Assembly: GCA_006176705.1 (NCBI GenBank)
Contig: QRFJ01004242.1
Coordinates: forward strand, 62,001-126,000
Source of the DNA: Cocos nucifera
Taxonomy: Eukaryota > Streptophyta > Magnoliopsida > Arecales > Arecaceae
DNA length: 64,000 bases
Direction of reading: 5' to 3'
In this document: positions 10,880-22,679 of the stretch, piece by piece
Layout of the letters: each line of letters starts with the position of its first letter
Position numbering within the stretch: the first letter of the stretch is position 1
Position numbers and translations under genes: made by a program
The notes under the pieces: generated by a model
Database searches by the model: none
Seen by the model: only the letters and a program-made list of their open reading frames with translations
What the model was told of the DNA's origin: nothing

Positions 10880-11541
10880 ACTTTGAGAGAGAATTAATAG
10901 AGCTTAAGAAAAGCACTAGTGATAAGTCCTGGGCATTAACTGTGATGGTCAGCTCCCTCGAAGTAGAGCTCAAGGCGGCGAAGGAGAAGACTCAACTATT
11001 GGAGGAAAGTTTGCCATGGTCTTCCACATGACCCAACATGAATGGGATTGATCTCAAAGATTTTCTGCACTCTAGAAGTAATTGCATAATGTCGAGCTCA
11101 CCTATGAGACCTACCAATTGGGCTAGAGTGGATGAATATCCATGCTGGAGCAAAAACTCCATGCTGTTAACAGCGAGATGGCTCGGCTTCAAAAGTAGCT
11201 CACCGATAGTTATCAATCTAGCACAAGCAGGGAGTCGAAGGAGATTGCTTTTCTGAAGAGAACCGCAGGCAAACTCTCAAAATCGATTGGGATGGAGAAG
11301 GCCAAAGTTCAGCGACTGAAGCTTTAGTTGATTTGTGAATACTAAGCTATCAAGAATGCTAAAGTTGAGTCAAAAGTTCTAAGAAAAATACTATGGGCAA
11401 CGGAGAAAATCTACCAAAGGGCTGACAGGATGTTCCATAATAATTTAGTAAGCAGAAAGGAGATCGAGGAAGAGATCGTCAGCTTGAAGGAATCTTTGGT
11501 GATGGCTAGCAGTCCAAAGTCTGAGAAATCTGATCTTTCTT
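10880..11541 (+). pseudogene. C-terminal part of a Tat antisense ORF (coiled coil)
   Basis: The + strand encodes ERELIELKKSTSDKSWALTV, continues with VELKAAKEKTQLLEES, then after frameshifts gives KEIAFLKRTAGKLSKSIG and finally KEIEEEIVSLKESLV with a stop at about 11541. The heptad-like Leu/Lys/Glu composition predicts a long coiled coil. The same kind of protein is encoded antisense at 85-498. It is antisense to the surrounding pol. The N-terminal Transposase_28 part would lie left of 10880 and is missing. Confidence 0.6.
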
Positions 11542-11739
11542 AGAGCTTCAACTTTTTCTTCTTTCTTTTGTAATCGATCTTACAGACCCTTATTTTGTAA
11601 TCAACTTTGATTTTAATGAGATGATATCTTCTCTCATTTTTATTCTACATGGGTTGAATATTTATCGATAGCTCTGCATTTCTCTCCTCTTTCTCTCTCT
11701 TTTTAAAAACATAGTTATCGGAGATGCTTAATCAAAGAT

Positions 11740-12540
11740 CTTATCCTATGTCAGGACGAGATTCTCCTCTTATTTCTGACATAGTCTGTCTCTATTTTTG
11801 TGAGGACGAGATCCTTCTCCTATCCTCAACAGGACCATTGGGGCACAAAAGGGGCATTGAAAGGGCCTCTTCTTTTCTTCGATCTTAAATAACTAGAGGT
11901 CTTCATCTTGCTCATGTTAGGATAAGGTTCTCCTCCTATTCCTAATAGGATGGTAAGGGCACAAAAGAGCCATTAAAGGAGCCTTTTTCCTCTTATCTTA
12001 AATAATCGAAAGTCTTCATCCATGTCAGGATGAGGTTCTTCTCCTATTTCTGACATAATTAATCCTTATTTTATCCTCTTGTCTAGATGAGATCCTCTTT
12101 CTGCTCCTGATGGGGTTAGCCTTTACCTTTGTTAGGATGAGGTTCTCCTCCTATCCCTAGCAAGGTTATAGGGGTACAAAAAGACTTTTGAAAGAGCCTC
12201 TCCCCTCCTTCTATCTTAAATAATCGAAGGTTTCATCTTGCTCACATTAGGACTAGAGATACAAAAGGGCCATTAAAGGAGCCTCTCCCCTCCTTCTGTC
12301 TTAAACAATAGAAGGTCTTCATCCATGTCAGGACAAGATTCTCCTTCTATTTCTAACACGGTTGGCCCTTATGTTATCCTCTTATTAGGATGAGAACCGT
12401 CTCCTGCTTCTGATGAGGTTGGCCTTTATCTTTGTTAGGACGAGGTTCTCCTCCTATCCCTAGCAAGGTCATAGGAGCATATAAGGGCCGTTGAAAGGGC
12501 CTCTCCCCTCCTTCTGTCTTAAATAACTAGAGATCTTTGG
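11740..12540. repeat. Degenerate tandem array of the Tat 116-bp repeat family
   Basis: Units contain TTAGGATGAGGTTCTCCTCC, then CCTAGCAAGG or TAATAGGAT, then GGGCACAAAAG, then AAAGGGCCTCT and TCTTAAATAATCGAAGGTC. They recur at about 11750, 11920, 12020, 12130, 12330 and 12435 with uneven spacing. The same unit makes up the regular array at 42965-44060 and, reversed, the short one at about 40700-40960. It lies between integrase and the antisense ORF, a non-coding position in the element. Confidence 0.75.
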
Positions 12541-12639
12541 CTTTATTTATAGATGAAGTTTGGTTGAGTCATTTTCTATCATCATATAATTTTGCACCAA
12601 GAAATAAAATTATTGAAATAAAAAAATTTATTAAGATGG

Positions 12640-14927
12640 AATTACTGATAGTATATTTGTAGATTTTTTGAATTCCAAGATCGAGGAAAATTAGCTCCTC
12701 CAAGCTCTTTTAAATAATAAATCCTAGGCCGCATGACCTTCTTGACTTCATATGGGCCTTTCCAATTTGGGGTGAGCTTTCTTTGATTCTGAGGTTGTGA
12801 AACAGCTGCCCGTCGGAGTACTAAATTTTTTACTTTGAATACTTTGCTTCTGACTCTGGAGTTATAGTAGAGAGCTACTTTCTACTTGTAGGCCATCATT
12901 CGAACTTGAGCTTCTTATTATTTTTTCTCCAACAACTTGAGGTTAACCCTAAGATCTTGTGAGTTACATTGTTCATTGAAAGCCACAACCCATGCCAATA
13001 AAAGTTTGAGTTCTATTGGGATGACCATTTCTATTCCAAAAGCCAAGACAAATGGAGTCTCCCTGGTTGGTAGTCTTTGGGTAGTTCGGTATGCCTAGAG
13101 CATATGATAGAGTTCATCCACCCAAGTTTTCTTTGTTTTCTCAAGTCTTGCTTTGATATCTTGTAGTAGGATTCGGTTGGTTACCTGCCCTCGCCATTTG
13201 CCTATGGATGTGCTATCAATGTAAAATTATGGACAATGTTCGAATCTTCACAGAACTCGACAAGCTTTGTTCATGCAAACTAGCACTCATTATCTATTAT
13301 AAGAGATCGAGGTAGGCCGAATCTGCAAACAACCGACTTCTAGATGAAGTCCTATACTTTAGCTTCAATAATTTTTGCCAAAGATTCGGCTTCAACCAAG
13401 TTTATGAAGTAATCAACTGCCACCAATAGAAACTTTTGCTGTCTAGATGCCATAGGAAAGAATCCGAGTATGTCCATTCTCCACTATGCAAACAGCCAAG
13501 AGGCACTCAAGGTGGTAAGCTCAGAAGCCGACTGTCTTTGAATATTTACATTCCTCTAGTATCGATCATATTTTCTGACATATTCTATGGACTCATGGTA
13601 CATTGTCGGCCAATAGTAGCCCTATCGAAGTAGTTTGTGAAATAGGAATCTAGCCCCTAGGTGACTTTCGTAGATTTTTTCATGCATTTTTCATAATGCA
13701 AAATTAGCCTCAAAAGATTGGAGACATCTCAAGAATGGTAAAAAATATGATCTTTTATACAACTTGCCATCATATAGAACATACCGGAAGGTCTAGTTTC
13801 TGAATTTTCAAACTTCTTTTGAATCATGAGGGAGAACCCCATCTTTAAGATAAGCAACTAGCTGGTTGATCTAGCTAGGCTCATGATCGACCTGCATCAT
13901 AGATTGTTGCTCCTTCGAGCTTGAGTATTTCAGAATTTCAAAAAAGACTTTCTTTAGTAGTTTGCTTGGGGGCGAGTGTGGCTAATTTGGAGCCGATCTG
14001 CTTTTAGTTCTTTGGCTATCTTCAATCCTGTGATCAGTGCCTCATACTATGCTTCATTATTTGTTATAGAAAACTCAAAATGCAATGCATACTTTGCAAT
14101 GATTCCTTCTGGGTTGACCAAAATCAGATATGTGCCTGCACCAGAAGCATTGGATGAGCCATCCATGTATAGGATCCAAAAATCTTCAGGGAGGTCTACT
14201 CTTTCTTCGGGAGAGCCCGGCTGCAACCATGAATTTTGGTTTCATTTTGCTCAAGTTTGGCTTCATCCGGAATGGTGCATCCATTATGAAGTCTGCCAAT
14301 ATTTAGACTTTGATTGATGGTCGAGGTTGGTAATTAATGTCAAACTCTATAAGCTCAATTATCCATTTTGCTATTCTCCATTCAATGAAGAACTACTTTG
14401 ATTGGTTGATCAGTGAGGAGTGTTATAGTGTTCCCCTGTAAATAAGGTCAAAGCCTTCAGACTGCAATCAACAAAGCATAAGTTAACTTTTCTAACTTGG
14501 TGTACCTAGTCTCAGCGTTCTTCAGAACTCGACTTATATAGTAGATCAATCGTTCTATTTTCACCTCTTCCTTGACTAGAATTACTGCCAGGACTGTCGA
14601 TGAGACCGCTAAGTATAAGAATAACTTTTCTCTAGGTTCGGGCTTTGCTAGCAAGAAAGATGAGCTGAGGTAGTTTTTTAGTTCTTCAAATGCTTGTTGA
14701 CATTTAGTTGTCTAGAAAAAGTTCTTTGGTTGCTTGAGAACCTGAAAGAAGGGCATACATCCCTCAGCCAATTTTGAGATAAAGTGATTCATAGCCACTA
14801 CTTTTCTCGTTAGGCGCTGAACTTTTTTTATTGACTTTGGAGCAGTCATTTCTTGAATAGCCCACATCTTCTCCAGGTTTGCTTCGATTTCATGCCTTGA
14901 TACCATGAACCCTAGAAACTTTCCCAA
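12640..14927 (-). pseudogene. Tat-type pol: RT C-terminus, RNase H, second RNase H, integrase; broken
   Basis: On the minus strand, 14927-14712 encodes GKFLGFMVSRHEIEANLEK and KVQRLTRKVVAMNHFIS (RT connection). 14654-14457 encodes FLYLAVSSTVLAVILV and RYTKLEKLTYALL (first RNase H). About 14230-13960 gives a degraded second RNase H domain (DGSSN-like start, then INNEAYYEAL-like). About 13700-12800 covers integrase: YYWPTMYHESIEYVRKYDR zinc-binding neighbourhood, MDILGFFPMASRQQKFLLVA catalytic core start and LIIDNE region. About 12790-12640 is the integrase tail NWKGPYEVKKVMRP...LKELGG. Stops and frameshifts are numerous, so the gene is dead. The RT catalytic half is absent because the Athila element interrupts it. 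Confidence 0.75.
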
Positions 14928-14933
14928 GATTAC

Positions 14934-16557
14934 TGATAAGCATCATAAATTCACCAATAAAAGTATTAATTTATTAATTAATTTATATTAATTTTTAAGA
15001 ATTATCAATCAATTTATATATAATTTTTGAAAAATTCATATTTTTATTAATTAAAAAATTAATTAAAAAATAATAAAAAAATAATAAAAAATAAAAAAAA
15101 TAAAATTTTATTATCAATAGAAAGATCTCATTTTTTTGATCACAACGAAATAAATTTCAAGAAAAATAGAGCTAAAATGGAAAAGATATGAATTTTTAAA
15201 AATATAAAATAAATAAAAATTAAATAAAAAAAGAAAACGGCTCAGCCGGCTCCGCAAGCCGAGCCACCAAGCCAAGCCAAGCCATCAAAGCCGACTCAGC
15301 GTTGAAGCCATCAGCCGTCCACGATCCAGGCGTGGACCGCCAGCTCAGCAAAATCCGGCGAATCAGAGCTTGCCACGTGGTGGACCTAGACCCCTTAAAG
15401 GGTCTACAGAAATTTATCGCGGCTCACAAGGGTAATTTAGTCTTTTTGCTCGATAACTAGAGGTGCTGATTGGTTGCGGTGTGCGGTGCGGCCGGTCCAC
15501 GCGGTCCATGGGAACAGTGATTGCGCGATCGGACGGATGTGGTTGTTTGCGGTCAGGATCGGACGGCTGTGGTTGCTTCCGGATTTTATTCAGCTACAGA
15601 CATCACGTCGGATCACCATCGGATGGCAGCGCTCGATCCAGGTGATGATCCGACGGTCCAGAAAGCTCCTCGACGGTGATCAAGGACTCCTCAAGGCACG
15701 TGATTTGCGGCCAGATTTCCTCCATCAAGTGCGATCCAACGGCCAGAAATTTAATCCGACCTGATCTGGGCTGATCTGCATCCGATTTTGATGATTTTTG
15801 GACCGTTGGATTCCTATTGAACGGCTGGATTTTATCAGATTTACCAGAGTCATATCAGAGCTATTTTGATTCAAATTTTATCCAAATTTTTTGTATTTTG
15901 ATGATTGCAAAGGCTATTAGTCCCACATTGCCTTTAGAAAAAAATATCCAGCCCTCCTAGCACTATAAAAAGGACCCTAAGACTCCAGAAATCAACATCT
16001 CCGATCAAGATGAAGTTTTGGTACAGGGCAAAGCTAGGCTATGGGTTAAAGGCTACTTCGAAGCAACGAGTGCTGAGAAGAAGAGTCAAGCGTCTACACC
16101 ATCTTTCTGCCAATGTCGATCCAAGATCAGAGATCGGGCTATTTTATTTTATTATCTTTTTTTTTAAATTTTATTTATTTAAATTCTAAAATTTTAATTA
16201 ATAAAAATTTTATTTTTTGCACTTTAATTTTTTACTTTTTATTTTTATTGTAATTTAATTTCTACACTTTAAATTATTGCTTTGCAAGTAGATGCTAAGA
16301 TCTAACTAGTAGATCTTAGTACCAAATTTAAATTCCTACACCTTTTAATTTTCGCTTTTTATTTTTTGACTTCACTTTTGATCCCAAAACTCTTTTTTTT
16401 TCTTTTTCTTTTAAAAATCAAAGATTTCAAATCTAAAATACTACCTTTCCTGTGGATTCGACCCGACTCACTACTATCTATGCATTTTCAATAATTTTAA
16501 GAAGTCGGATTAAACTGATAAACACGGTGTCTTAACGACAACATCGCGTCCCTACCA
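14934..16557 (+). repeat. 5' LTR of the Athila-like element (1624 bp)
   Basis: It begins TGATAAGCATCATAAATTC and ends CGCGTCCCTACCA, followed three bases later by the PBS. An AT-rich opening is followed by a GC-richer block (15240-15800) and a TATA box TATAAAAAGG at 15964-15973. That TATA box lies after the motif TTAGTCCCACATTGCC, which is common in plant LTR promoters. Pairing with 20418-22032 is end to end with scattered substitutions and small indels, including a stretch near 15270-15300 missing from the other LTR. Confidence 0.88.
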
Positions 16558-16563
16558 AGTTTT

Positions 16564-16576
16564 TGGCACCGTTGCC
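16564..16576 (+). other. Primer binding site of the Athila-like element
   Basis: TGGCACCGTTGCC lies a few bases after the 5' LTR. It differs by one base from the TGGCGCCGTTGCC string that follows the 5' LTR of many plant Athila/Tat elements and is attributed to tRNA-Asp priming. The tRNA assignment is from family knowledge; the match and position are seen directly. Confidence 0.72.
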
Positions 16577-17829
16577 GAGGAAGGCACGAATATTAAATTT
16601 TTGATCTCTTAATTTTTCTATAAATAAATTATAAATAAAATTTTTATTTTCTTACTAATTTTTTTTATTATTTTGCAGAAAAAAAGGAACAAAAAGAATC
16701 AGAAGTTTTGCTTGGTGAGATCAATCCTAACCCTAGTTCTCTTTTCTTTTTATTTTATTTATTTATTTATTTTATTTTTTAAATTAATTTTAAAAAAAAT
16801 ATTTATTTAAACCTAATTAAAAGTCTCATGATAAGATTAGAAACCCTAACTGTTTAGAGCATGCATCATATTAGTTTTATTTTTATTTTTATTTTTATTT
16901 TTTTTGGTGATTTCTAGAAGCAAGGTAAGCCTTTCAAAATTCAATTAGTTACATGCATCTAGTTTAAATTGCATAAAACCCTTTGATTGAAATTTTTTTT
17001 TTCGTGCATATTCATATTAAATCAAATTAAGGGCACAACCCAATTAAACAAGATAAGGTGGGGATTTGATCACCCTTCCTTAGCCCACAAACAACCAACC
17101 AGCATCCTGCATTGACCTAAGCCTTTAATTTTAAAATCAATTAGACATCAACCCTAGGAACTCGAGCTCAATAGGATAAGAAATCCTAAGAGTTGAACCG
17201 GGTTAGGATAAGTCAATTTGACTGGTGTCTAGGAAAGTGGTTCAGGGACGATTGGGCCCGAAGGAAGGTGGTTTCTAATTGGTTCCGTTCGCTTACCTGG
17301 CCAAGCACAATTGGTGTCTAAGGCAAGCAACGGGGGGACTCCCACCGACCTTACACTTACCTGGCTAGTTGATTGGCTAATCCTACACTTGGAGGGCTTG
17401 AAGGTGACCTTGGCAGTTAGGAGCTGTCTAGATCTAGGATAACCCTTAGTCAGGATTGATTGACCAACTTGATTGCTAACCAACATTAAATCTAATTAAA
17501 CCTAATTCTTCTCTTTCTTCTTAGTTCTAGGACTCCTTAGGACCTCTTCTTTAGAACTCTTCTTTCTTTCTTTTTCCTTTCTCCTCTAAAAAAATAAAAT
17601 AAAATAAAATAAAAATTAAATTTAAACTAACTAAAAAAATATTAAAAAAAATTAAATTAAATTTAAATTAAAATTAATAAATAAAATAATTAATTTTTAA
17701 TATAATAAAATAATAAAAAAATATAAAAAAATTTTCTAAAATTTTTATTTGAACCATACATTAGGGTTACATTAATACATATATGGTAGGAAATCGCTTT
17801 TTACTGATTTAGTTGAATTTAATCTGAAT

Positions 17830-18580
17830 GGTTGAACCCAACCATAATAATCAAATGGCTAATCTGAATCTAATAGTCCAAAAATTAGGATAAAGTTGAC
17901 CTTCTTGCTCAAGAAAATAGATCAACTCCTAATCCTAGGTCAACAATCTCCTGCACAATTCACATCATCTTCTAATTATCAGGAGACTTATTCAATCTGT
18001 GCTAGCCCAACCCATCATGTAAGTGAATGTCCTATGACTGCACAGTTTTCATATTTTATCCAAGAACAAGTTCAAGCTACTCAAGGATACTCCAAATTGA
18101 TTAATGATCCATTTTCAAATTCATATAATTCAGATTGGAGTAACTTTAATTTTTCTTGGACATCCCAACAGACTCAGGCTCAGACCCAAATTTCACTTGC
18201 AAAATTAGCAAAATAGATCCCAATACCAAAATTATGCCTATAATAATGGTCAGCCTAGTCAGTTTAACCAGCCATCATATTATAATCAGCCCTCATACCC
18301 ACCTCCTCAACAGACCAATCTAGCCGATGATAAATTCAATCAACTTCAACAATTAATTCTAACTCAACAACAATCAATCGCTAGGCTAGAAGCTCAAATT
18401 GGACAATTAGTTGAATCTAACATGAGGAGAGAACTAGATCAACTACCGAACCTACTAATTTCAAACAATCCACCTAATGTGCACCAACCACCTGGACCAA
18501 GTTCTCAATCTAATGTTTCATCTAAGAATCTCCAATTTGAGAATGCCAAAGTAATTCCTGAACTTAAAAGCTATTAGGAT
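17830..18580 (+). pseudogene. Athila-like gag C-terminal region, frameshifted
   Basis: A 106-codon frame (17896-18216) contains SICASPTHHVSECP, a degenerate zinc knuckle (C-x2-C-x3-H-x4-C with the first Cys replaced). It is followed by the Asn/Gln/Tyr-rich stretch typical of Athila gag (DPFSNSYNSDWSNFNFSWTS). The protein continues in another frame with QFNQPSYYNQPSYPPPQQTN and the coiled-coil LTQQQSIARLEAQIGQLVES. A frameshift at about 18216 and an in-frame stop at about 18573 break it. The N-terminal capsid part is not evident, although the leader at 17050-17480 has the usual Athila composition. Confidence 0.7.
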
Positions 18581-18846
18581 TCTTATGGACCCATACCAAG
18601 ACCAGGTGAGAGAGGCTAGTACTGATGCTAGCCAAAATAAAAATTTAGAGAAAATTGGTTAGTACTGAGACTAACCACAATAGAAGAACCCAAGCCAAGA
18701 ATTAGTACTGATGCTAGTTCCAATTTAAATGAGAATAGAAATAGGGAAAAGAGAATAGATGATTTACTCGAGATATAAACCAATGTCCTATTCCTTCAAC
18801 CCTAGAAGTTGGTTCTTCTTATAAAAATCAAAAGGCATGTAATGAA

Positions 18847-19155
18847 ATGTCAATGGAGTTGTTTAAACAAGATCACATTAATTTACCTCCAGAATTAAAA
18901 TCACCTTTAGTCACCATTCCCGCATCCATTGAATCAAACTTAACTCCTAATATAAAAACTCCATTCATGAGCATTTTAGAAGAACAAATAGGAGTAATTC
19001 TTAATAAACATGGGTTTGAGAATGGAATCACAAATTATATCCCAAAAATTAACAGTGAATATATCAATAATGGGATTAAAAATCAACATCAACTTTCTGA
19101 GATTGGCAATCCAAAATCATTGGAATTTGTCAATCCAATATTCGACACAGGATAG
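18847..19155 (+). CDS. Short ORF in the pol-deleted interior of the Athila-like element (102 aa)
   Basis: An open frame of 102 codons begins MSMELFKQDHINLPPELKS. It follows the gag remnant and precedes the conserved Athila 3' untranslated sequences, at the site where pol has been removed. I recognise no catalytic motif. The Leu-Pro-Pro-Glu-Leu-Lys wording resembles the linker before RT in some Athila polyproteins (LP-ELK), so it may be a remnant of the protease-RT linker left at the deletion junction. That is inference. Confidence 0.3.
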   Translation: MSMELFKQDHINLPPELKSPLVTIPASIESNLTPNIKTPFMSILEEQIGVILNKHGFENGITNYIPKINSEYINNGIKNQHQLSEIGNPKSLEFVNPIFDTG

Positions 19156-19320
19156 TGAGCTACATTGTATCTGGCTGAAGATGGTAAACTTAGCGCTTGT
19201 TGGAAGGCAACCCAATATTTAGTTTTTATCTAATTTATCTTTTTAGTTTATTTTTTTTTTAGGATAATTTGAATAAGTTGGAGGGAGAGCTCAAATTTAT
19301 AAAGGCATGTGCTAGACCAA

Positions 19321-19324
<4 letters not shown>

Positions 19325-19352
<28 letters not shown>

Positions 19353-19353
19353 C
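19325..19353. repeat. (AT)n microsatellite
   Basis: About 14 consecutive AT dinucleotides lie in the 3' untranslated part of the Athila-like element. It is a simple slippage repeat. Confidence 0.95.
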
Positions 19354-20417
19354 TGAGTTAGGTGTATTCTTCCATGTTTTTTATTACATCCTTTATTTTT
19401 TCTTCTCCATTGAGGACAATGTCAATTAAGTTAGGGGGAGAGAAAAATAAATAAAAAAAATTTAAAATTTTAAGTCCTCGAAAAAGTTAGTATTTAGTAT
19501 TTAGACACCTAATTATGCTTAAGAATCGAATTAAACTAAGCATTTTTAAAAAAAAATTGATGCATAGATCAGAGAATCTGTGAGATATTGAGGAATCAAG
19601 TATTAAAAAAATTCAATAAAGAGTTAAGTCCAGAACATAAAATTTTTTCCTTGGAGCATTTTTAATTATTTCTACTAGCATCAAAGAAAAATCTATTTTT
19701 TATAGGCTTGTGTAGGATAACTATACGTTTCTTCATATAAAAATTTATTTTAATAAAATAATTTTCAAATACTTCTCACTGAGTAACCGGGCCTCTTTGC
19801 CTAAGCAAGCATTGAGTTTCGTGTCAAAAGGTGGGAAGGGCAAAGAAGCTCATTGTAAAGCTAGTCTTAACTCGTAGCCTATTTGATTCGAGCTAGTAAG
19901 CCCGAGGGGTATTCTATACCTAGTGCCCTAAAGCCAATTGGTTTGGGAGTCATTGGCCCAAGACTCGCTACATGGATCAAAAAGAAAGCTTAAGGAGTTA
20001 AAGACACTCAATAATGGTACAATGTTAAAAAAAAAAAAAAAAACATTGATTTTCCACCGAGTAACTGGGTCTCGTTGCCTAAGTAAGCAATAATATTCGC
20101 ATCAAAAAGTGGGCAATATGAAAATAAAAATTAATAAATGAAGGACGGAAGTAGAAATACACCTGCCTATATGAAAGTTTAGACAAATCAGAGATAAAGG
20201 TAGGATAATTAAGAAAAAGTTCTGAAAAATTTAATGTTCTTTACTTAATTTTTCTATTGATAAGTATTAATACCCCAATGATATATCTCATTTACTACTG
20301 AATATCAATGGCCATTTTGAAAATTGCTTAGGTAAAATTCGAAACTCTAAAGTTAAAAGGTATTTAAAACTAAATTCTTTCTTTACTCGAGGACGAACAA
20401 AGCTTAAGTGGGGGTGG

Positions 20418-22032
20418 TGAGAAAGACATCATAAATTCACCAATAAAAGTATTAATTTATTAATTAATTTATATTAATTTTTAAGAATTATTAATCAATT
20501 TATATATAATTTTTAAAAAATTCATATTTTTATTAATTAAAAAATTAATTAAAAAAATAATAAAAAATAATAAAAATTAAAAATAAAATTTTATTATCAA
20601 TAGAAAGAGCTCATTTTTTTGATCATAATAAAATAAATTTCAAATAAAACGGAGCTAAAATGGAAAAGATATGAATTTTTAAAAATATAAAATAAAAAAA
20701 ATTAAATAAAAAAAAAGAAAATGGCTCAGCCGGCTTCGCAAGCCGAGCCACCAAGCCATCAAAGCCGACTCAGCCATTGAAGCCATCAGCCGGTCTACGA
20801 TCCAGGCGTGGACCGCCAGCTCAGCAAAATTCAGCGAATCAGAGCTTGCCACGTGGTGGACCTAGACCCCTAAAGAGTCTACAGAAATTTATCACGGCTC
20901 ACAAGGGTAATTTAGTCTTTTCTCCCGATAATAGTGGTGCTGATTGGTTGCGGTGTGTGGTGCAGCCAGTCCACATGGTCCATAGGAACAGTGATTGCGC
21001 GATTGGACGGATGTGGTTGTTTGCGGTCAGGATCGGACGGCTGTGGTTGCTTTCGAATTTTATTCAGCTGAAAAACATCATGCGGATCACCATCGGATGG
21101 CAGCGCTCGATCCAGGAGATGATCCGATGGTCCAGAAAGCTTCCAATGGCGATCAAACTCTCAGGCGCATGATTTGCGGCCAGATTTCCTCCATGAAGCG
21201 CGATCCAACGGCCAAAATTTAATCCGACCCGATCTGAGTTGATCTACATCCGATTTTGATGATTTTTGGACCGTTGGATTCTTATTGAATGGCTGGATTT
21301 TATCAAATTTATTAGAGATGTATCAAAGCTATTTTGATTCAAATTTTACTCAAATTCTTTTGTATTTTGATGATTACAAAGGCTATTAGTCCCATATTGC
21401 CTTTAGAAAAAAATATCCAACCCTCCTAGCTCTATAAAAAGGACCCCAGGCCATCAAAAATCAACATCTCCGATCAAGGTGAAGCTTTGGTATAGGGTGA
21501 AGCCAGGCTATGGGTTAAAAGCTACTTCGAAGCAATGAGTACCGAGAAGAAGAGTCGAGCTTCTACACCATCTTTCTGTCAATGCCGATCCAAGATCAGA
21601 GATCAGGCTATTTTATTTTATTATCTTTTTTTAAAAAATTTTATGTATTTAAATTCTGAAATTTTAGTTAATAAAAATTTTATTTTTGTATTTTAATTTC
21701 TTACTTTTTATTTTTATTGTAATTTAATTTCTACACTTTAAATTATTGCTTTGCAAGTAGATGCTAAGATCTAACTAGTAGATCTTAGTACCAAGTTTAA
21801 ATTCCTGCACCTTTTAATTTTTACTTTTAATTTTTCGACTTCACTCCTAATTTCAAAAACTCAAATTCTTTTCTTTTTTTCTTTTCAAAAATCAAAGATT
21901 TCTAATCTAAAAATACTACCTTCCCTGTGGATTCGATCCAACTCACCGCTATCTATGCATTTTTAATGATTTTAAGAAGTCAGATTAAATTGATAAACAC
22001 GGTGTCTTAACGACAACATCGCGTCCCTATCA
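20418..22032 (+). repeat. 3' LTR of the Athila-like element (1615 bp)
   Basis: It begins TGAGAAAGACATCATAAATTC right after the purine tract GTGGGGGTGG and ends CGCGTCCCTATCA. TATA box TATAAAAAGG lies at about 21433-21442. It is the direct-repeat partner of 14934-16557. Immediately after its end the sequence becomes C-rich CACTA-element DNA with no copy of the left flank. Confidence 0.88.
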
Positions 22033-22679
22033 CCCTCCCCCACACTCTATCCTCCTCCACCCCCGATGCGAAACCAAACCCCTCCTTCCGATGAGCCCCC
22101 TCCACCCTCCTTCGGCCCTCGCGAAACCCCACCCCCCCAACCACCACCATTCTGATCCTCCTCCGGTCGAGTGTGAAGCCTCCTTCGACCTCCTCATCAC
22201 TGTGCCCCCCTCCTCCATCCCGACCGCTCCTGCTCTCTCTCTCTCTTTCTCTTTTTCTCTCTTCTCTATCTCACTATCTTGCTTTTATTTCGTAGGTTAC
22301 CTCTAATGCCATCGTCCTCCTCTAGCATCATCGCCGACGACCCTCGAAGCTTTCGGTGCGACCCGCTCTCTATAGCCATAGGTATAATTTTTTTTAATTT
22401 TATAGTATTATTTATTAATCATATATATTTATAATAATTTATAAAATATTTATAATAAATATTATAAATATTTATTATAAATATTATAATTATCTGCATG
22501 TGCCGTAGTTTTTGGATCGTGCCATGGTGGTAGCCTTGGGCCGTGCCATGTCGACGGCTGTGGACTAGATCTATCAATGGATTGGATTTCGGATCAAAAC
22601 CTGGATATTCAAGATCTAGATCCAATTTTAATTACTGGATATCAAGATCCAAACTCAAATATCCGATGGGTTTGTACTT

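Larger units (their letters stand above)
10880..14933 (-). mobile_element. Body of a Tat-type Ty3/gypsy element (pol, repeat array, antisense ORF)
   Basis: On the minus strand the order is RT C-terminus, RNase H, a second RNase H-like domain, integrase (14927 to about 12640), a degenerate repeat array (about 12530-11740) and then an ORF on the opposite strand (10880-11541). Dual RNase H and an antisense ORF downstream of integrase are both known from the Tat lineage. Both ends are cut: the Athila LTR abuts at 14934 and the copia-like LTR at 10879. No LTR of its own remains. Confidence 0.75.
14934..22032 (+). mobile_element. Athila-like Ty3/gypsy element lacking pol
   Basis: Long direct repeats (14934-16557 and 20418-22032, both TG...CA) enclose 3.86 kb. 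After the 5' LTR comes TTTTTGGCACCGTTGCCGAGG, the Athila-type PBS region. The interior has a gag-like region and then jumps to typical Athila 3' sequences (AACTTAGCGCTTGTTGG at about 19190, ATTGAGGACAATGTC at 19413, CTCGAGGACGAACAAAGC at 20386) with no protease, RT, RNase H or integrase. A purine tract at 20405-20417 serves as PPT. The left flank is gypsy pol and the right flank is CACTA DNA; the flanking 5-mers (ATTAC and CCCTC) do not match. Confidence 0.85.

Noticed and set aside
13976..14317. 113-aa + strand ORF
   Set aside because: It is the complement of the second RNase H domain of the minus-strand Tat pol.
14929..22037. Target-site duplication of the Athila-like element
   Set aside because: ATTAC and CCCTC differ at most positions; no shifted register gives a convincing match.
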